DNA of 64,000 nt from Bacillota bacterium (GTDB lineage: Bacteria; Bacillota; Clostridia; Christensenellales; CAG-138): positions 62,001-126,000 of the forward strand of contig JAEYCM010000030.1 of assembly GCA_023455425.1 (NCBI GenBank). The letters run 5' to 3'. Under the pieces are notes generated by a model. The model saw only the letters and a list, made by a program, of their open reading frames with translations, was not told the origin of the DNA and ran no database searches. The position numbers and the translations under genes were made by a program. Positions 7,122 through 16,306 of the stretch are shown piece after piece (the stretch's first letter is position 1; each line of letters starts with the position of its first letter).

Positions 7122-7192
7122 ATATTGGGCAGATTCGAAACTTTGTCGGGAAAAGGCTTTAGTGGAGCGTTTTAACGACCGGGAGGATCCCG
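7119..7192 (+). repeat. dispersed repeat R2, copy b
   Basis: CAAATATTGGGCAGATTCGA, then AGTGGAGCGTTTTAACGACC, in the same order as copy a. It overlaps the end of the nested hairpin. Confidence 0.55.
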
Positions 7193-7284
7193 CTATGTTC
7201 CATATGTGGCCGCAGTCCTATCGTTAAAACCAGATATATGATAAACTATGATGAAATTGCTTTTATTTCGTGGAGAATGACGAC

Positions 7285-8701
7285 GTGAAAATGCTTCCTG
7301 AACCGGATTTCCTGAAAAATATGCTGCGGCTGGCGCTCCCGGTTGCCGTGCAGAACCTTTTAATGGCGGCGTTTCAGCTGATCGACGCCGCAATGGTGTC
7401 ACACCTGGGCAATGCCGCGATGGCTGGCGTGGGTATGGCCGGACGGTGGACGTTCATTATGATGATTTCGCTGTTCGGCGTCAACTCCGGCGCAGCTATT
7501 CTCTATTCCCAATACAAGGGCGTCAATGACGAAGCGGGCATCCGCCGGCGTCTATGGCTTTGCGCTGGCCAACACGATGGCGCTGGTGGTCTTGTTCGGC
7601 GCGGCGATGGCGTTGTTCCCCCACACGTTTGTAAAGGTGTTTGCCGGAAACAACAATCCGGAAGCGGTGCGGCTGGGCGCGGAATTTATGCAGATCATCG
7701 CGTTTAACTGCATCGTGATGGGCTTCAACTACGCCACGACAATCATGCTCCGCAGCACCGAGGAGGTGCGCATCCCGCTTATTACGAGCGTCCTGGCGGT
7801 GGCGATCAACACGGGCCTTAACTACCTACTGATTTATGGCAATCTGGGCTTCCCCATGCTGGGCGTACGGGGTGCTGCGGTATCCACGCTGATCTCCAGT
7901 TTTGTGCAGATGTCCGTGCTCATAGCGGTGCTCCGCAAGAGGAAACACCCGGCGCTTGCCCGCTTCCGCGAGCTGTTTTCCTACACCAAGCCAATGGTGC
8001 AGAAATTCTATCAGGTTGCTATGCCCGTAATCGTCAACGAGGTGCTGTGGTCACTGGGCACATCGGCTTACATGTTCGTGTTTGGCCGCGTGGGCGGAGA
8101 AACCGGCGTGCCGGCCTATACGCTCTACACCGGTATAGACCAGCTGCTGTTCGCATTTGTAATCGGTATGGGTTCGGCCTGCGGCGTCATCGTCGGCAAG
8201 GCCGTGGGTGCTGGCGACAACGAGCGCGCCTGGCAGAGTGCCAAGTCGTTCCTGTTCCTCGGCGCGCTGTTCGCGGTGTTCATGAGCATACTGGAGGTCA
8301 CGCTGCGGGTGCCGATCATCAGCCTGATCCATCCGGCCGATCCAACCACTGGCGAGCTTGCCACGAAGCTTTTGTTAATCGGCAGCGCCGGCCTGCCCTT
8401 GCGCATGCTCTCAATGCTGCTCATAGTGGCTATATTCCGGTCCGGCGGCAGGCCTACATTGGGCGCTGTGATCGACGTGGGGGCCGTGTGGCTGGTCAGC
8501 GTACCTGCCGTGGCGGTCGCCGGGTTTCTCCTGCACCTGCCGTTCCTGTGGCTTTTCGCAATGACACTCACCGAAGAGGTCTCCAAAGTGACCATTGGCC
8601 TCGTGTTCTTCTTTCGGAAGAACTGGATGAAGTGCCTGACGGAGCATCACCAGCAGGTTGAACCGGAGGGAACGCCGGTATTGCTGCTGGAAGCAGAATA
8701 A
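7285..8701 (+). pseudogene. MATE-family efflux transporter, single-base frameshift
   Basis: Would encode a 12-span Na+- or H+-coupled multidrug exporter of about 470 residues. The N-terminal part (LALPVAVQNLL ... GAAILYSQYKG) is read in one frame to about 7550, and the rest (VYGFALANTMALVV to the end) in another. One extra C in the CCGGCG run at about 7545-7551 explains the break, since removing it restores the conserved RRVYGFALAN. Start GTG 7285 or ATG 7291 with GGAG upstream. Either a recent pseudogene or a sequencing error; the rest of the gene is intact, which favours a recent event or error. Confidence 0.85.
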
Positions 8702-8799
8702 CTTGCCCCCAGCCCCTAAAGGTATGGGTAAAAAGCGCAGGGTATCTCTTGCGCGGTACATTCTCCATACCGGCAGCGCATAGCCTTAATCTTTTCGGA

Positions 8800-8865
8800 G
8801 GCTTTCGCCGTGGAGTGTTTTTAGCGGCCGGGATTTCGTGCCCAGGCCGGCTTGCGCAGTGCGCA
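8800..8865 (+). repeat. dispersed repeat R2, copy c
   Basis: GTGGAGTG then TTAGCGGCCGGGATTTCGTG and CCCAGG, matching copy a closely over the second half. With copy b it brackets the MATE gene. The rest of 8702-9043 holds only the hairpin at 8920 and no gene. Confidence 0.55.
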
Positions 8866-8919
8866 GCACAAGCAAGACGATGCCGGAGTCGAATCCGGTA
8901 AGCGCCATTATAACGTTTT

Positions 8920-8974
8920 AAATCCGAACAAGCCGGAATTCATTTTTGTGAATGGCGTGTTCGGATTTGTATTT
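8920..8974. terminator. long-stem hairpin
   Basis: AAATCCGAACA (8920-8930) pairs with TGTTCGGATTT (8958-8968) across a 27-base loop that has a weak inner stem, followed by GTATTTTA. It could end plus-strand transcripts. Confidence 0.5.
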
Positions 8975-9043
8975 TATCGTGAGTTATTAGGACCCTATTG
9001 GAAAGATACTTAAAGAGTAGCAGTAACCGTACAGCCTTTCACA

Positions 9044-9931
9044 TCATAATAACGAACGTACTTCCTCCATATCCGGTATGGAGGTTGCGGCCCCCGGCCT
9101 TGAAATAGCAATTGCCGAGGCTTTTGAAGCAATCTCCAATGCTTCTTCCGCAGATCTCTTCTGAAGCAATGCGCTTATAAAAAAGCCAGTGAACGTATCG
9201 CCTGCCGCTGTTGTATCCACGACGGGTACCCGGTAAACGCCATGGCTGCAGGAGGTGTATTGATCCCGATACGCTACCCCTTTTTCACCTAATGTTAGTA
9301 CAATACGCGCCTTGGGGAACCGCTGGTGCAGATTTTCGAGCAGGTCATGTGGTTCAGCCTTTTTAATGCCCGCAAGCTGTGCCCCCTCGATTTCATTAAG
9401 AAGGAAGATATCCACTTTCCCCAAATCACAGTCCAGCATCCGTTCGTCAAAGGGGGAAGGATTGAGAGCAATCGTCATCCGCTTTTGATAAGCGCACTCC
9501 ATGATGTACTCCAGTTGATTTATCTCGTTCTGGAGCAGAATAAGATCGCCCTCGCCAAAGCTACTTAGTACTTCCTCCACAAATTCGCGGCTGATCTTGC
9601 GGTTCGCGCCGCTAAATAGTACAATGCTATTTCCGCCGTCACGGCTTACCTGAATGATGGCGTTTCCGGTACGCTCCTCAACTGTCTTAATGTAGCTGAT
9701 ATCCACGCCATATTCTAGGCAAATATCACGCAACGTCTCTCCATCGGGCCCGACAAGCCCGGCATGATATACCTTAACGCCCGCTTTTGCAAGCGCAATG
9801 GATTGGTTAAGCCCTTTTCCGCCCGGATATACCTCCAACCTGCTTGAAGTAATCGTCTCTCCAGGCGCAACAATGTGATCAAGCCAATAGACATAATCGA
9901 TATTTAAAGATCCAAAGTTGAGTACCCGCAT
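9044..9931 (-). CDS. rbsK: ribokinase-family sugar kinase
   Basis: ATP-dependent phosphorylation of a sugar, probably a pentose, in the cytoplasm. PfkB family, 295 residues: substrate-binding N-terminal motif with Asp12, first signature GGKGLN at residues 37 to 42, and the second signature DTTAAGDTFTG near residue 245, holding the anion hole and catalytic Asp. It is the last gene of the minus-strand run that begins with the LIV-type binding protein, and lies directly after an RpiB-type isomerase. Together they imply import, phosphorylation and isomerisation of one sugar. Ribose is the default guess from family, but the transporter is not a ribose type. Confidence 0.85.
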   Translation of the reverse strand: MRVLNFGSLNIDYVYWLDHIVAPGETITSSRLEVYPGGKGLNQSIALAKAGVKVYHAGLVGPDGETLRDICLEYGVDISYIKTVEERTGNAIIQVSRDGGNSIVLFSGANRKISREFVEEVLSSFGEGDLILLQNEINQLEYIMECAYQKRMTIALNPSPFDERMLDCDLGKVDIFLLNEIEGAQLAGIKKAEPHDLLENLHQRFPKARIVLTLGEKGVAYRDQYTSCSHGVYRVPVVDTTAAGDTFTGFFISALLQKRSAEEALEIASKASAIAISRPGAATSIPDMEEVRSLL

Positions 9932-9995
9932 GTGTTTCTCTCTCCTTTTATATCTAAAAAGGGCAGGCGCATGCGCGCCTGCCCTTTGCCCTTTC

Positions 9996-10457
9996 TTATC
10001 TGCCTGCGCTCGGAAGGGAGCCGTCCATATCGCCCAGTTTTTTCACCTTAATACGGAAAGTGTCTTCCGTGGAGAACTGCGCATTTAGGAATGTCTCAAT
10101 CAGGTCATACGCCAGAAGTTCCCCGACGATCCACTGGCCCATGCACATGACCTGCACATCGTCATGCTCCACCGCCTGATGGGCGGAGTAATAATCGTGC
10201 ACGACCGACGCACGGATGCCCGGTATCTTGTTGCAGGCGATCGCCGCGCCAATACCGCTGCCGCAGAGCATAATGCCGCGTTCCGCCTCGCCGGATAAAA
10301 TGGAGGCGCAAACCTTTTTGGACATATCCGGAAAATCCACCGGGTTTTTATCATATACCCCATGGTCAATCACCGTGTGGCCCTTTTCCTCAAGCCATTT
10401 GATCACCATCGTTTTCAACTCAAACCCGCAGTGGTCGCCGCCAATCGATAATTTCAT
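9996..10457 (-). CDS. rpiB: RpiB/LacAB-family sugar-phosphate isomerase
   Basis: Interconverts an aldose phosphate and a ketose phosphate (ribose 5-phosphate/ribulose 5-phosphate in RpiB; other family members act on galactose 6-phosphate, allose 6-phosphate or tetrose 4-phosphates). 153 residues, the normal length. The active-site Cys loop CGSGIG and the following PGIRAS and HDYYSAHQAVEHDD segments are present. It lies between the aldo/keto reductase and the ribokinase, with gaps of 12 and 64 bases, in one operon. The exact substrate is not settled by sequence. Confidence 0.85.
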   Translation of the reverse strand: MKLSIGGDHCGFELKTMVIKWLEEKGHTVIDHGVYDKNPVDFPDMSKKVCASILSGEAERGIMLCGSGIGAAIACNKIPGIRASVVHDYYSAHQAVEHDDVQVMCMGQWIVGELLAYDLIETFLNAQFSTEDTFRIKVKKLGDMDGSLPSAGR

Positions 10458-10469
10458 TGATATTTCTCC

Positions 10470-11312
10470 TTAAAATGTAATTTTAAAATTCTCGCCATCG
10501 TTCGTATTCGGATCGCTTCCGAAGTGACGGCCGCATTCTAGCGCGTCGATCAATCTCATGTCCTCATCCGTCAACGCAAAATCGTAAAGCTGAGCGTTTT
10601 CTATAATCCGTTCACGGCGCGAGGATTTGGGGATAACGATATGCCCCCGCTGCAAATGCCACCTTAGTGTGATCTGCGCGGGCGATTTTGCGTACTTTTC
10701 GCCCAACTCCTCCATGAGCGGCACTTCGCGGATGTGTCCTCTGAATATTGGCCCCCACGCCGTTACCGCAATCTTCTGGCTGTGGCACCAGTTGCAAAGA
10801 TCGGTCTGCTGATACCATGGGTGCAGCTCAATTTGATTGGCCACCGGCACAACGCCGAATTCATTCGTAAGCTCTTCAAGCTGCGCCTGCGTGAAATTAG
10901 AGACCCCCACGCTGCGTACTAAGCCTTTTTCCCGGTAACGAAGCAGCGCTTCCCACGCTTTATAACGCCGCCCCGCGCTGGATGAAGGCCAATGCAGGTA
11001 ATAAGAATCGATATAACCGAGATTGAGTGCGCGAAGGCTGAATTCAATTGCGCGTTCCGGTTCATCATAACAGGAAGGCCATATTTTGCTGACAATATAG
11101 AGTGTTTCCCGAGATAGACCGCAGCTGCGCACCGCGCGGCCAACGCTTTCTTCGTTCTCGTAGCGGGTAGCCGCGTCAAAATAACGGTACCCCGCCTCGA
11201 CAGCCCAGCGTATGACATCATCCATTGCCGCATCTTCAATCTCAAAGCATCCAAACCCGAGCATGGGAATACGGCTGCCGTCATTGAGCAACATGGTATC
11301 TTCTTTATTCAT
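10470..11312 (-). CDS. aldo/keto reductase
   Basis: NADPH-dependent carbonyl reductase or polyol dehydrogenase, 280 residues, TIM barrel. The start is ATG 11312, 6 bases after an AGGAGGTG site; the longer frame to 11396 overlaps the upstream livF gene. The catalytic tetrad is visible: Asp and Tyr in FDAATRYENE, Lys in VSKIW and His in YLHWP. The nicotinamide-contact segment GVSNF and the cofactor-phosphate contact IPKSSRRERI are also present. It sits between the ABC transporter genes and rpiB, so it probably interconverts a sugar and a polyol in the same pathway. Confidence 0.85.
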   Translation of the reverse strand: MNKEDTMLLNDGSRIPMLGFGCFEIEDAAMDDVIRWAVEAGYRYFDAATRYENEESVGRAVRSCGLSRETLYIVSKIWPSCYDEPERAIEFSLRALNLGYIDSYYLHWPSSSAGRRYKAWEALLRYREKGLVRSVGVSNFTQAQLEELTNEFGVVPVANQIELHPWYQQTDLCNWCHSQKIAVTAWGPIFRGHIREVPLMEELGEKYAKSPAQITLRWHLQRGHIVIPKSSRRERIIENAQLYDFALTDEDMRLIDALECGRHFGSDPNTNDGENFKITF

Positions 11313-11337
11313 ATTTGCCACCTCCTCCGAGTCGGCA

Positions 11338-12078
11338 TCAGCCATTCTTTGTCTTGGCAACAGATTTGCCCAAGTATGCTTCACGCACCCTGTCATCGCC
11401 TATGAGTTCGCTGCTCGGCCCGGATAATGTAATCCTGCCTCCTTCAACAATATAGGCGCGCGAGGATACCCGAAGCGCCAGTTTGGCGTTTTGCTCCACC
11501 AGCAGGATCGGCGTTCCAGTTGCTTTGTTGATTTCGATTATTTTTTCAAACATCTCGTCTATGATCTTAGGGGCAAGTCCCATGGAAGGCTCATCGAGCA
11601 TCAGCAGCTTGGGCCGGCCCATCATTGCCCTCGCTACCGCCAACATCTGCTGCTCCCCGCCGCTCAGCGACCACGCAAGTTGCCTGCGGCGTTCCAAAAG
11701 CCTTGGGAACAGTTCGTATACCATTTCAAGATCCGCCTTGTTGTCCCCAGCCATAATACGGAATCCTCTCCACGCAACCGTACCTACCAGAAGGTTTTGC
11801 TCCACCGACAACCCGGGGAACACATGGCGCCCTTCGGGCACCTGCAGTAAACCCATTCGCGCAATCGCATGCGCCTTCCTGCCCGTGATGTTCTCGCCGT
11901 TGAACACGATACCGCCTTTTATGGATACATGCCTGGAGACGGAATTGAGCAGCGTCGTTTTTCCGGCGCCGTTGCTCCCGATAAGCGCAACGATCTCGTG
12001 ATCGCCCACCTCCAGATTGACCCCGTGGAGCGCCTCAATATGGCCATAATTGGCAACCAGATCATTCACCTTGAGCAT
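11338..12078 (-). CDS. livF: LIV-type ABC transporter ATPase (LivF-like)
   Basis: One of two ATPases of a branched-chain-amino-acid-type (HAAT) importer, on the cytoplasmic face. Start ATG 12078 behind GGAGG; 246 residues. Walker A GSNGAGKTT near residue 36, signature LSGGEQQML and Walker B LLMLDEPSMG. It overlaps the 3' end of livG by 17 bases. The substrate of the complex is doubtful because the operon also carries sugar-metabolism genes. Confidence 0.9.
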   Translation of the reverse strand: MLKVNDLVANYGHIEALHGVNLEVGDHEIVALIGSNGAGKTTLLNSVSRHVSIKGGIVFNGENITGRKAHAIARMGLLQVPEGRHVFPGLSVEQNLLVGTVAWRGFRIMAGDNKADLEMVYELFPRLLERRRQLAWSLSGGEQQMLAVARAMMGRPKLLMLDEPSMGLAPKIIDEMFEKIIEINKATGTPILLVEQNAKLALRVSSRAYIVEGGRITLSGPSSELIGDDRVREAYLGKSVAKTKNG

Positions 12079-12832
12079 GTGCGCCACCTCCGAGATAAGC
12101 GTCGATAACGGTTTGATCCGCCTGGATTTCCTCGGGCGTGCCGTTTGCAATCTGATGCCCGAAGTTTAATACCGTAAGCCTGTCGCAGACTTCCATAACA
12201 AGATCCATCGCGTGCTCAATGAGCAGCACAGCGATATTTTTCTTTACCGCTACATCGATCAGCTCGACAATATGTTCCATCTCACGGCTGTTTAGCCCTG
12301 CCGCCGGTTCATCCATCAGCAATACAAGCGGTTCGCAAAGGATTGCCCTAACGATCTCAATGAGCTTTTGCTGCCCGTAAGCCAATTTTTCTACCGAATC
12401 CTCCAAGTTCACCTGGGAAAGGCCCGCCCGCTCGAGCAATTCGGAAATGCCCTGTTCAAGCTGCGTATCACTCTTTTTTGCCCGTTTGCATGCAAGATCG
12501 ACTCCCATCAGAATATTGGTGCGGATATCGCAGCGATCCAACAGACGGGGATGCTGGAAGGTACGCGCTATGCCCAGGCGCGCCCGCTGGTGGGTGGGCG
12601 TCTTGACAATGTTCTTTCCGTTGAGCACGATCTCGCCGCAGTCCGCGGAATAAATGCCGGTAATGAGATTGACAAGCGTGGTCTTTCCGGCCCCATTGGG
12701 CCCGATCAGGCCGAACACTTCGCCACCGTAGAGTTCCAATGTAATATCATCCGCAGCAACAACGCCGCCGAATCTTTTACAGACCCCGCTTAATGTCAGC
12801 ACCGGCTTTGCGCCGTTTAATGATGCTTTCAT
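12062..12832 (-). CDS. livG: LIV-type ABC transporter ATPase (LivG-like)
   Basis: The second ATPase of the HAAT-family importer, 256 residues. Walker A GPNGAGKTT, the LivG-type deviant signature AYGQQKLIEIVRA, Walker B VLLMDEPAAGL, and the NGTPEEIQ C-terminal segment typical of LivG. Its start overlaps livM by 56 bases, so the two are translated together. Confidence 0.9.
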   Translation of the reverse strand: MKASLNGAKPVLTLSGVCKRFGGVVAADDITLELYGGEVFGLIGPNGAGKTTLVNLITGIYSADCGEIVLNGKNIVKTPTHQRARLGIARTFQHPRLLDRCDIRTNILMGVDLACKRAKKSDTQLEQGISELLERAGLSQVNLEDSVEKLAYGQQKLIEIVRAILCEPLVLLMDEPAAGLNSREMEHIVELIDVAVKKNIAVLLIEHAMDLVMEVCDRLTVLNFGHQIANGTPEEIQADQTVIDAYLGGGAHAQGE

Positions 12833-13769
12833 AGATCGCCTTACCTCCTCCCCAAATTCCTTCCGGCTGTACGACCATCAAAACCATAATGCCGACGCCG
12901 TAGATCAGCTGCATGTAATTTTGCAGCGGCCTGACAAGCTCCTGCAGGAGCGATATGATCAGCGTCCCGATAATTGCCCCCAGCGGCGATATGGTACCCC
13001 CCAACATAATCATGATCAGGTACATGGTCGATTGTTGATAGGTAAAGCTCTGGAAGCTCAAATATCCGGATAAAAACGCGTAGAGCGCGCCCGCCGCGCC
13101 GCAAAGCGCGCCGGATATGCCAAACGCAATGCTCTTGGTCAACAGGCTGTTTACGCCCAAACAGTTGGCCGCCATTTCATTGTCCCGGATCGCCATGAAC
13201 GATCTGCCTAAAGCCGAGTGGAACAGCCGCATCATCAATAGCGCCGCAATGATACACACCGGCAGTATCAGGATATATTTCTTGATCTCCGTATCGGCTG
13301 TAAAGCCCAGCATGGAAAACGCGGGAATATCCGACATACCCATCGCCCCGCCCGTCACCTCGGTCCAGTTCATGAACAGGCCGTTGAGTATGGTCATAAG
13401 CCCTACGGAAGCAAACGTGAAATAATACTGCTTCAGCCTGAAAAACGCAAACCCAAGCACAAAGGCAAACAGCGCGGTGCCTATGACACTGACAGCAAAT
13501 GCCGTGAGGGAGGAAAAGCCCAATTTGAGCACAACGTTTGCACCCATATACGCGCCAACGCCCCACAGGCCCGCCTGCGCAAAGGAGTTCTGCCCGCACA
13601 TGCCCAGCAGTACGTATACGCTCAATACGCAAAGATAGGTAATCATCGCGACATTGAGCACACGCAGCATATAGCTTGAGGTCAGTGACGGAATCATTGC
13701 CATGACCACGGCGGCGGCAAGAAGCAGGAGGATGTGCAACGGTTTAACCGGTTTTGCTTTTGATTTCAT
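12777..13769 (-). CDS. livM: LIV-type ABC permease (LivM-like)
   Basis: Membrane subunit, about 330 residues and 8 to 10 spans. The start ATG 13769 has GAGGTG 4 bases upstream; a GTG four codons earlier is possible. The LivM signature SFAQAGLWGVGAYMGAN and the cytoplasmic coupling segment FMAIRDNEMAANCLGVN are both present, so the subunit is complete. It overlaps livG at its end. Confidence 0.9.
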   Translation of the reverse strand: MKSKAKPVKPLHILLLLAAAVVMAMIPSLTSSYMLRVLNVAMITYLCVLSVYVLLGMCGQNSFAQAGLWGVGAYMGANVVLKLGFSSLTAFAVSVIGTALFAFVLGFAFFRLKQYYFTFASVGLMTILNGLFMNWTEVTGGAMGMSDIPAFSMLGFTADTEIKKYILILPVCIIAALLMMRLFHSALGRSFMAIRDNEMAANCLGVNSLLTKSIAFGISGALCGAAGALYAFLSGYLSFQSFTYQQSTMYLIMIMLGGTISPLGAIIGTLIISLLQELVRPLQNYMQLIYGVGIMVLMVVQPEGIWGGGKAIYESIIKRRKAGADIKRGL

Positions 13770-13777
13770 GCCGCACC

Positions 13778-14644
13778 TCACGCCTTTTCCTGAATTTTAT
13801 CGCCAAAGATACCCTGCGGCCGGAACATCAGCATGATGACCAATGCAACATAGATAAGCACGAGCTGATAAGTGGTCGAGATGTATGCGCCGCCAAAAGA
13901 CTCGACAAGGCCAACGATCAGCCCGCCGATAATGGCGCCCGGGATGCTTCCAAACCCGCCGATGACAATAGCGGCAAACGCCTTCGCGCCGGAAGCCGCG
14001 CCCATCGTATTATTCAGGAAAAAGATCGGCGCCAAAAGCCCGCCGCCCACGCCTGTGATGATGGCGCTGAGCGCAAACGTCATGCCGATGGAAACAATAA
14101 CCGGTATGCCCACAAGCGACGCCATATATTGATCCTGTGCCGTGGCCTGCATGATATGTCCCACGAATGTTTTTTCCAGGAGTACATATACAAAGAGCAT
14201 GAGTACGGCCGATATCGCAATGATGGCGATATACTGCCATTGAATGGCTGCTACTCCAATGACCGCCGTCCCCTGCGCTACTTTATCCACACTTACCGGA
14301 ATAGATCCCCAAATCAGGCGGGCTCCCTCTTTGAGCGCAATGGACGCGCCCATGGCGCTTACAATGATTGCCCGCGTCTGTGCCTTGCGCAGCGGCCAAT
14401 ACGACGTGCGCATAAAAAACGCCCCCACCGCGCCCATAAGCAGCGAAGCCAGCACAAGCGAGAGCCCTATGGAAAGCCCCAGCAATTGATTGAATGTATA
14501 GCAGAAATATCCGCCTATCATCAAAAACTCGCCCTGTGCAAAATTCATTACGCCTACGGAACGAAATATAAGCACCATTCCCATGGAAATCAAACCGTAT
14601 ACGATGCCCATGGCCACTCCCGATATGAGCAATTGCAGATTCAT
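13778..14644 (-). CDS. livH: LIV-type ABC permease (LivH-like)
   Basis: Membrane subunit of 288 residues with about 8 spans. The family motif GLISMGMVLIFRSVGVMNFA near the N-terminus, with NFAQGEF, and the loop IGGFGSIPGAIIGGL near residue 230 identify LivH. It pairs with LivM to form the translocation pore. It lies 64 bases after the binding-protein gene and 8 bases before livM. Confidence 0.9.
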   Translation of the reverse strand: MNLQLLISGVAMGIVYGLISMGMVLIFRSVGVMNFAQGEFLMIGGYFCYTFNQLLGLSIGLSLVLASLLMGAVGAFFMRTSYWPLRKAQTRAIIVSAMGASIALKEGARLIWGSIPVSVDKVAQGTAVIGVAAIQWQYIAIIAISAVLMLFVYVLLEKTFVGHIMQATAQDQYMASLVGIPVIVSIGMTFALSAIITGVGGGLLAPIFFLNNTMGAASGAKAFAAIVIGGFGSIPGAIIGGLIVGLVESFGGAYISTTYQLVLIYVALVIMLMFRPQGIFGDKIQEKA

Positions 14645-14708
14645 AATGCTACCTCATCTTTTTGCGGGACGGCAGAACGCCGTCCCGCGAACTAATCCCT
14701 TGCCCTAA

Positions 14709-15932
14709 TTAATCAATGACCTTTTCGGAGTAAAGTTCCTCAATAATCATGGGTACCTGGTCCTGGACCTGCACCACCAGCCCACCGCGGCCGCAATCGC
14801 CGTTCGTACGGCAATCGTACACCGTAATCGCGCCTTCATAGGCCTCAATGGTGCTCATTGCGTCACGGACTGCAGCGCGGTCTGTGGTCCCCGCCCGCTT
14901 GATTGCTTCGCAGATGACGGATACATGGTCGTAGATCTGCGCGGCGGATTTTGCGCAAGCATCACCGTAACGCTCGGTGTATTTTTTAGAGAACGCGGCG
15001 CCCTTGACATTTGTGGTGTTGGGCACCCAGGCGGTTACGCTGTACACGCCGTTGATGGCGTCCTTCGCCAGTTCGATGGTGACCGGGTCGCCGAACGCGT
15101 TGGAACCGAATACCGGCAGTTCCATGCCCAATGCGCGCATCTGCTGGAGCAGGATCGCAGCCTCGGTATGGAAGCAGGCCGCAATGACCGCCTCTACATT
15201 TGCATTCTGTATCTGCGCAAGATGCGAACTGAAGTCCTTGGTACCCGTGGTAAAGGGAACTACAACGCTGGGCTCAATTCCGTATGTCGCCAACGCTTCG
15301 GTAAACAAACGGGCCTGGTCGGCAGACGCCGTCTCAGTGTCGTGAATGATCGCGAAGGATTTTAAATTAAGCTTCTCTACCGCATATTTGATGAGCGCGG
15401 CACAAAGGGTTTGGTCGGATGCACGGAGCTGGAACATCCAGGGGTTGTCAGTGTTGACCAAATTCATGAGCTTGGGACTGCTGCCCTGCGCCGTGGTCAG
15501 TATTTTGGATTCCAGCGCGGAACTCGAAACCGCAATATTATCATTGGAACTGTCGCTGCCAATGATCGCCACGATATCGTCGTCAGCCGCCAGCTTGCGG
15601 TAAGCGTTCACAGCGCCCACGTCGGTGCCCAGCGCATCCTCAATGACAATTTCAATGGGACGGTCCAACACGCCGCCCGCCGCATTGATCTCTTCCTGAA
15701 TGATCGCAGCTGCATTGGAGGCATATTCGCCTTCAAGCGCGCGGTCACCGGTGAGCACGGTCGTCAGACCGAGCTTGATGGGTTCCTTGGCAGGTTCCTC
15801 TGCGGGTGCATCGCCGGATGGGGCGTTCGAAGCCGGGGGCGTCGTCTGGGAAACCGGCGCGCCGTTAGGCGTGCAGGCCGCCAGGCTGATTACCATGAAT
15901 AGAACAAGCAGCAACAGGATACCTTTTTTCAT
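14709..15932 (-). CDS. livK: LIV-type substrate-binding lipoprotein (LivK-like)
   Basis: Extracellular receptor of the importer, 407 residues, start ATG 15932 with GGAGG 9 bases upstream. Signal peptide with lipobox LAAC (Cys near residue 20), then a Pro/Ala-rich tether to about residue 50 and a type I periplasmic-binding fold (IKLGLTTVLTG ... GGVLDRPIEIVIEDA ... AIIGSDSS). It is the first gene of the eight-gene run. An operator-like site 80 bases upstream (16013-16032) matches sites near the divergent lacI-type gene. Confidence 0.9.
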   Translation of the reverse strand: MKKGILLLLVLFMVISLAACTPNGAPVSQTTPPASNAPSGDAPAEEPAKEPIKLGLTTVLTGDRALEGEYASNAAAIIQEEINAAGGVLDRPIEIVIEDALGTDVGAVNAYRKLAADDDIVAIIGSDSSNDNIAVSSSALESKILTTAQGSSPKLMNLVNTDNPWMFQLRASDQTLCAALIKYAVEKLNLKSFAIIHDTETASADQARLFTEALATYGIEPSVVVPFTTGTKDFSSHLAQIQNANVEAVIAACFHTEAAILLQQMRALGMELPVFGSNAFGDPVTIELAKDAINGVYSVTAWVPNTTNVKGAAFSKKYTERYGDACAKSAAQIYDHVSVICEAIKRAGTTDRAAVRDAMSTIEAYEGAITVYDCRTNGDCGRGGLVVQVQDQVPMIIEELYSEKVID

Positions 15933-16012
15933 TTCGTTCTTCCTCCAATGCTTTATAGTCATCCCCGCACAGGCGCGGGGAAATTGAAAGGCGCAATCAT
16001 TGGTACACTTTA

Positions 16013-16032
16013 TCAAGTAAACGTTTTCCAAC
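16013..16032. promoter_or_regulatory. LacI operator-like site A (livK side)
   Basis: TCAAGTAAACGTTTTCCAAC, similar to sites B and C. It lies between the livK start and the rest of the divergent intergenic region. Confidence 0.6.
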
Positions 16033-16212
16033 TTAAGCAAAAGAAGTTATGTACGCATAAGGGAATCTCCCAACTTGCACCTTCATTTGATTTAATTGGA
16101 ATTTAAGATGGTGTTTCTTCGAAAAAATCGCCTTTCAGCAGCAATTAATACCCATTTCGGGAATATAAACGTCAATGTTTTGGAACAGAATTTTTTTTAA
16201 ATGGCCAGGACA

Positions 16213-16232
16213 TCAAGTAAACGTATTCTTGA
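16213..16232. promoter_or_regulatory. LacI operator-like site B
   Basis: TCAAGTAAACGTATTCTTGA, the most symmetric copy (TCAAG / CTTGA arms around AAACGTATT). The centre of LacI/PurR-type operators is a similar AACGTT-like core. Confidence 0.65.
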
Positions 16233-16306
16233 AATTATAGTATCGCTCGCTTTCTCTTTTGTCAATATGAGAAACGTATTTTGGTGCATATATTTTAGTT
16301 TTCTTC

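Noticed and set aside
8880..8910. CCGGAGTCGAATCCGG, like a tRNA T-arm
   Set aside because: The loop is one base short, and no acceptor, D or anticodon arm can be folded around it.
13754..14695. 313-codon open frame antisense to livH
   Set aside because: Low-complexity His/Arg/Asp-rich translation opposite a well-conserved permease.
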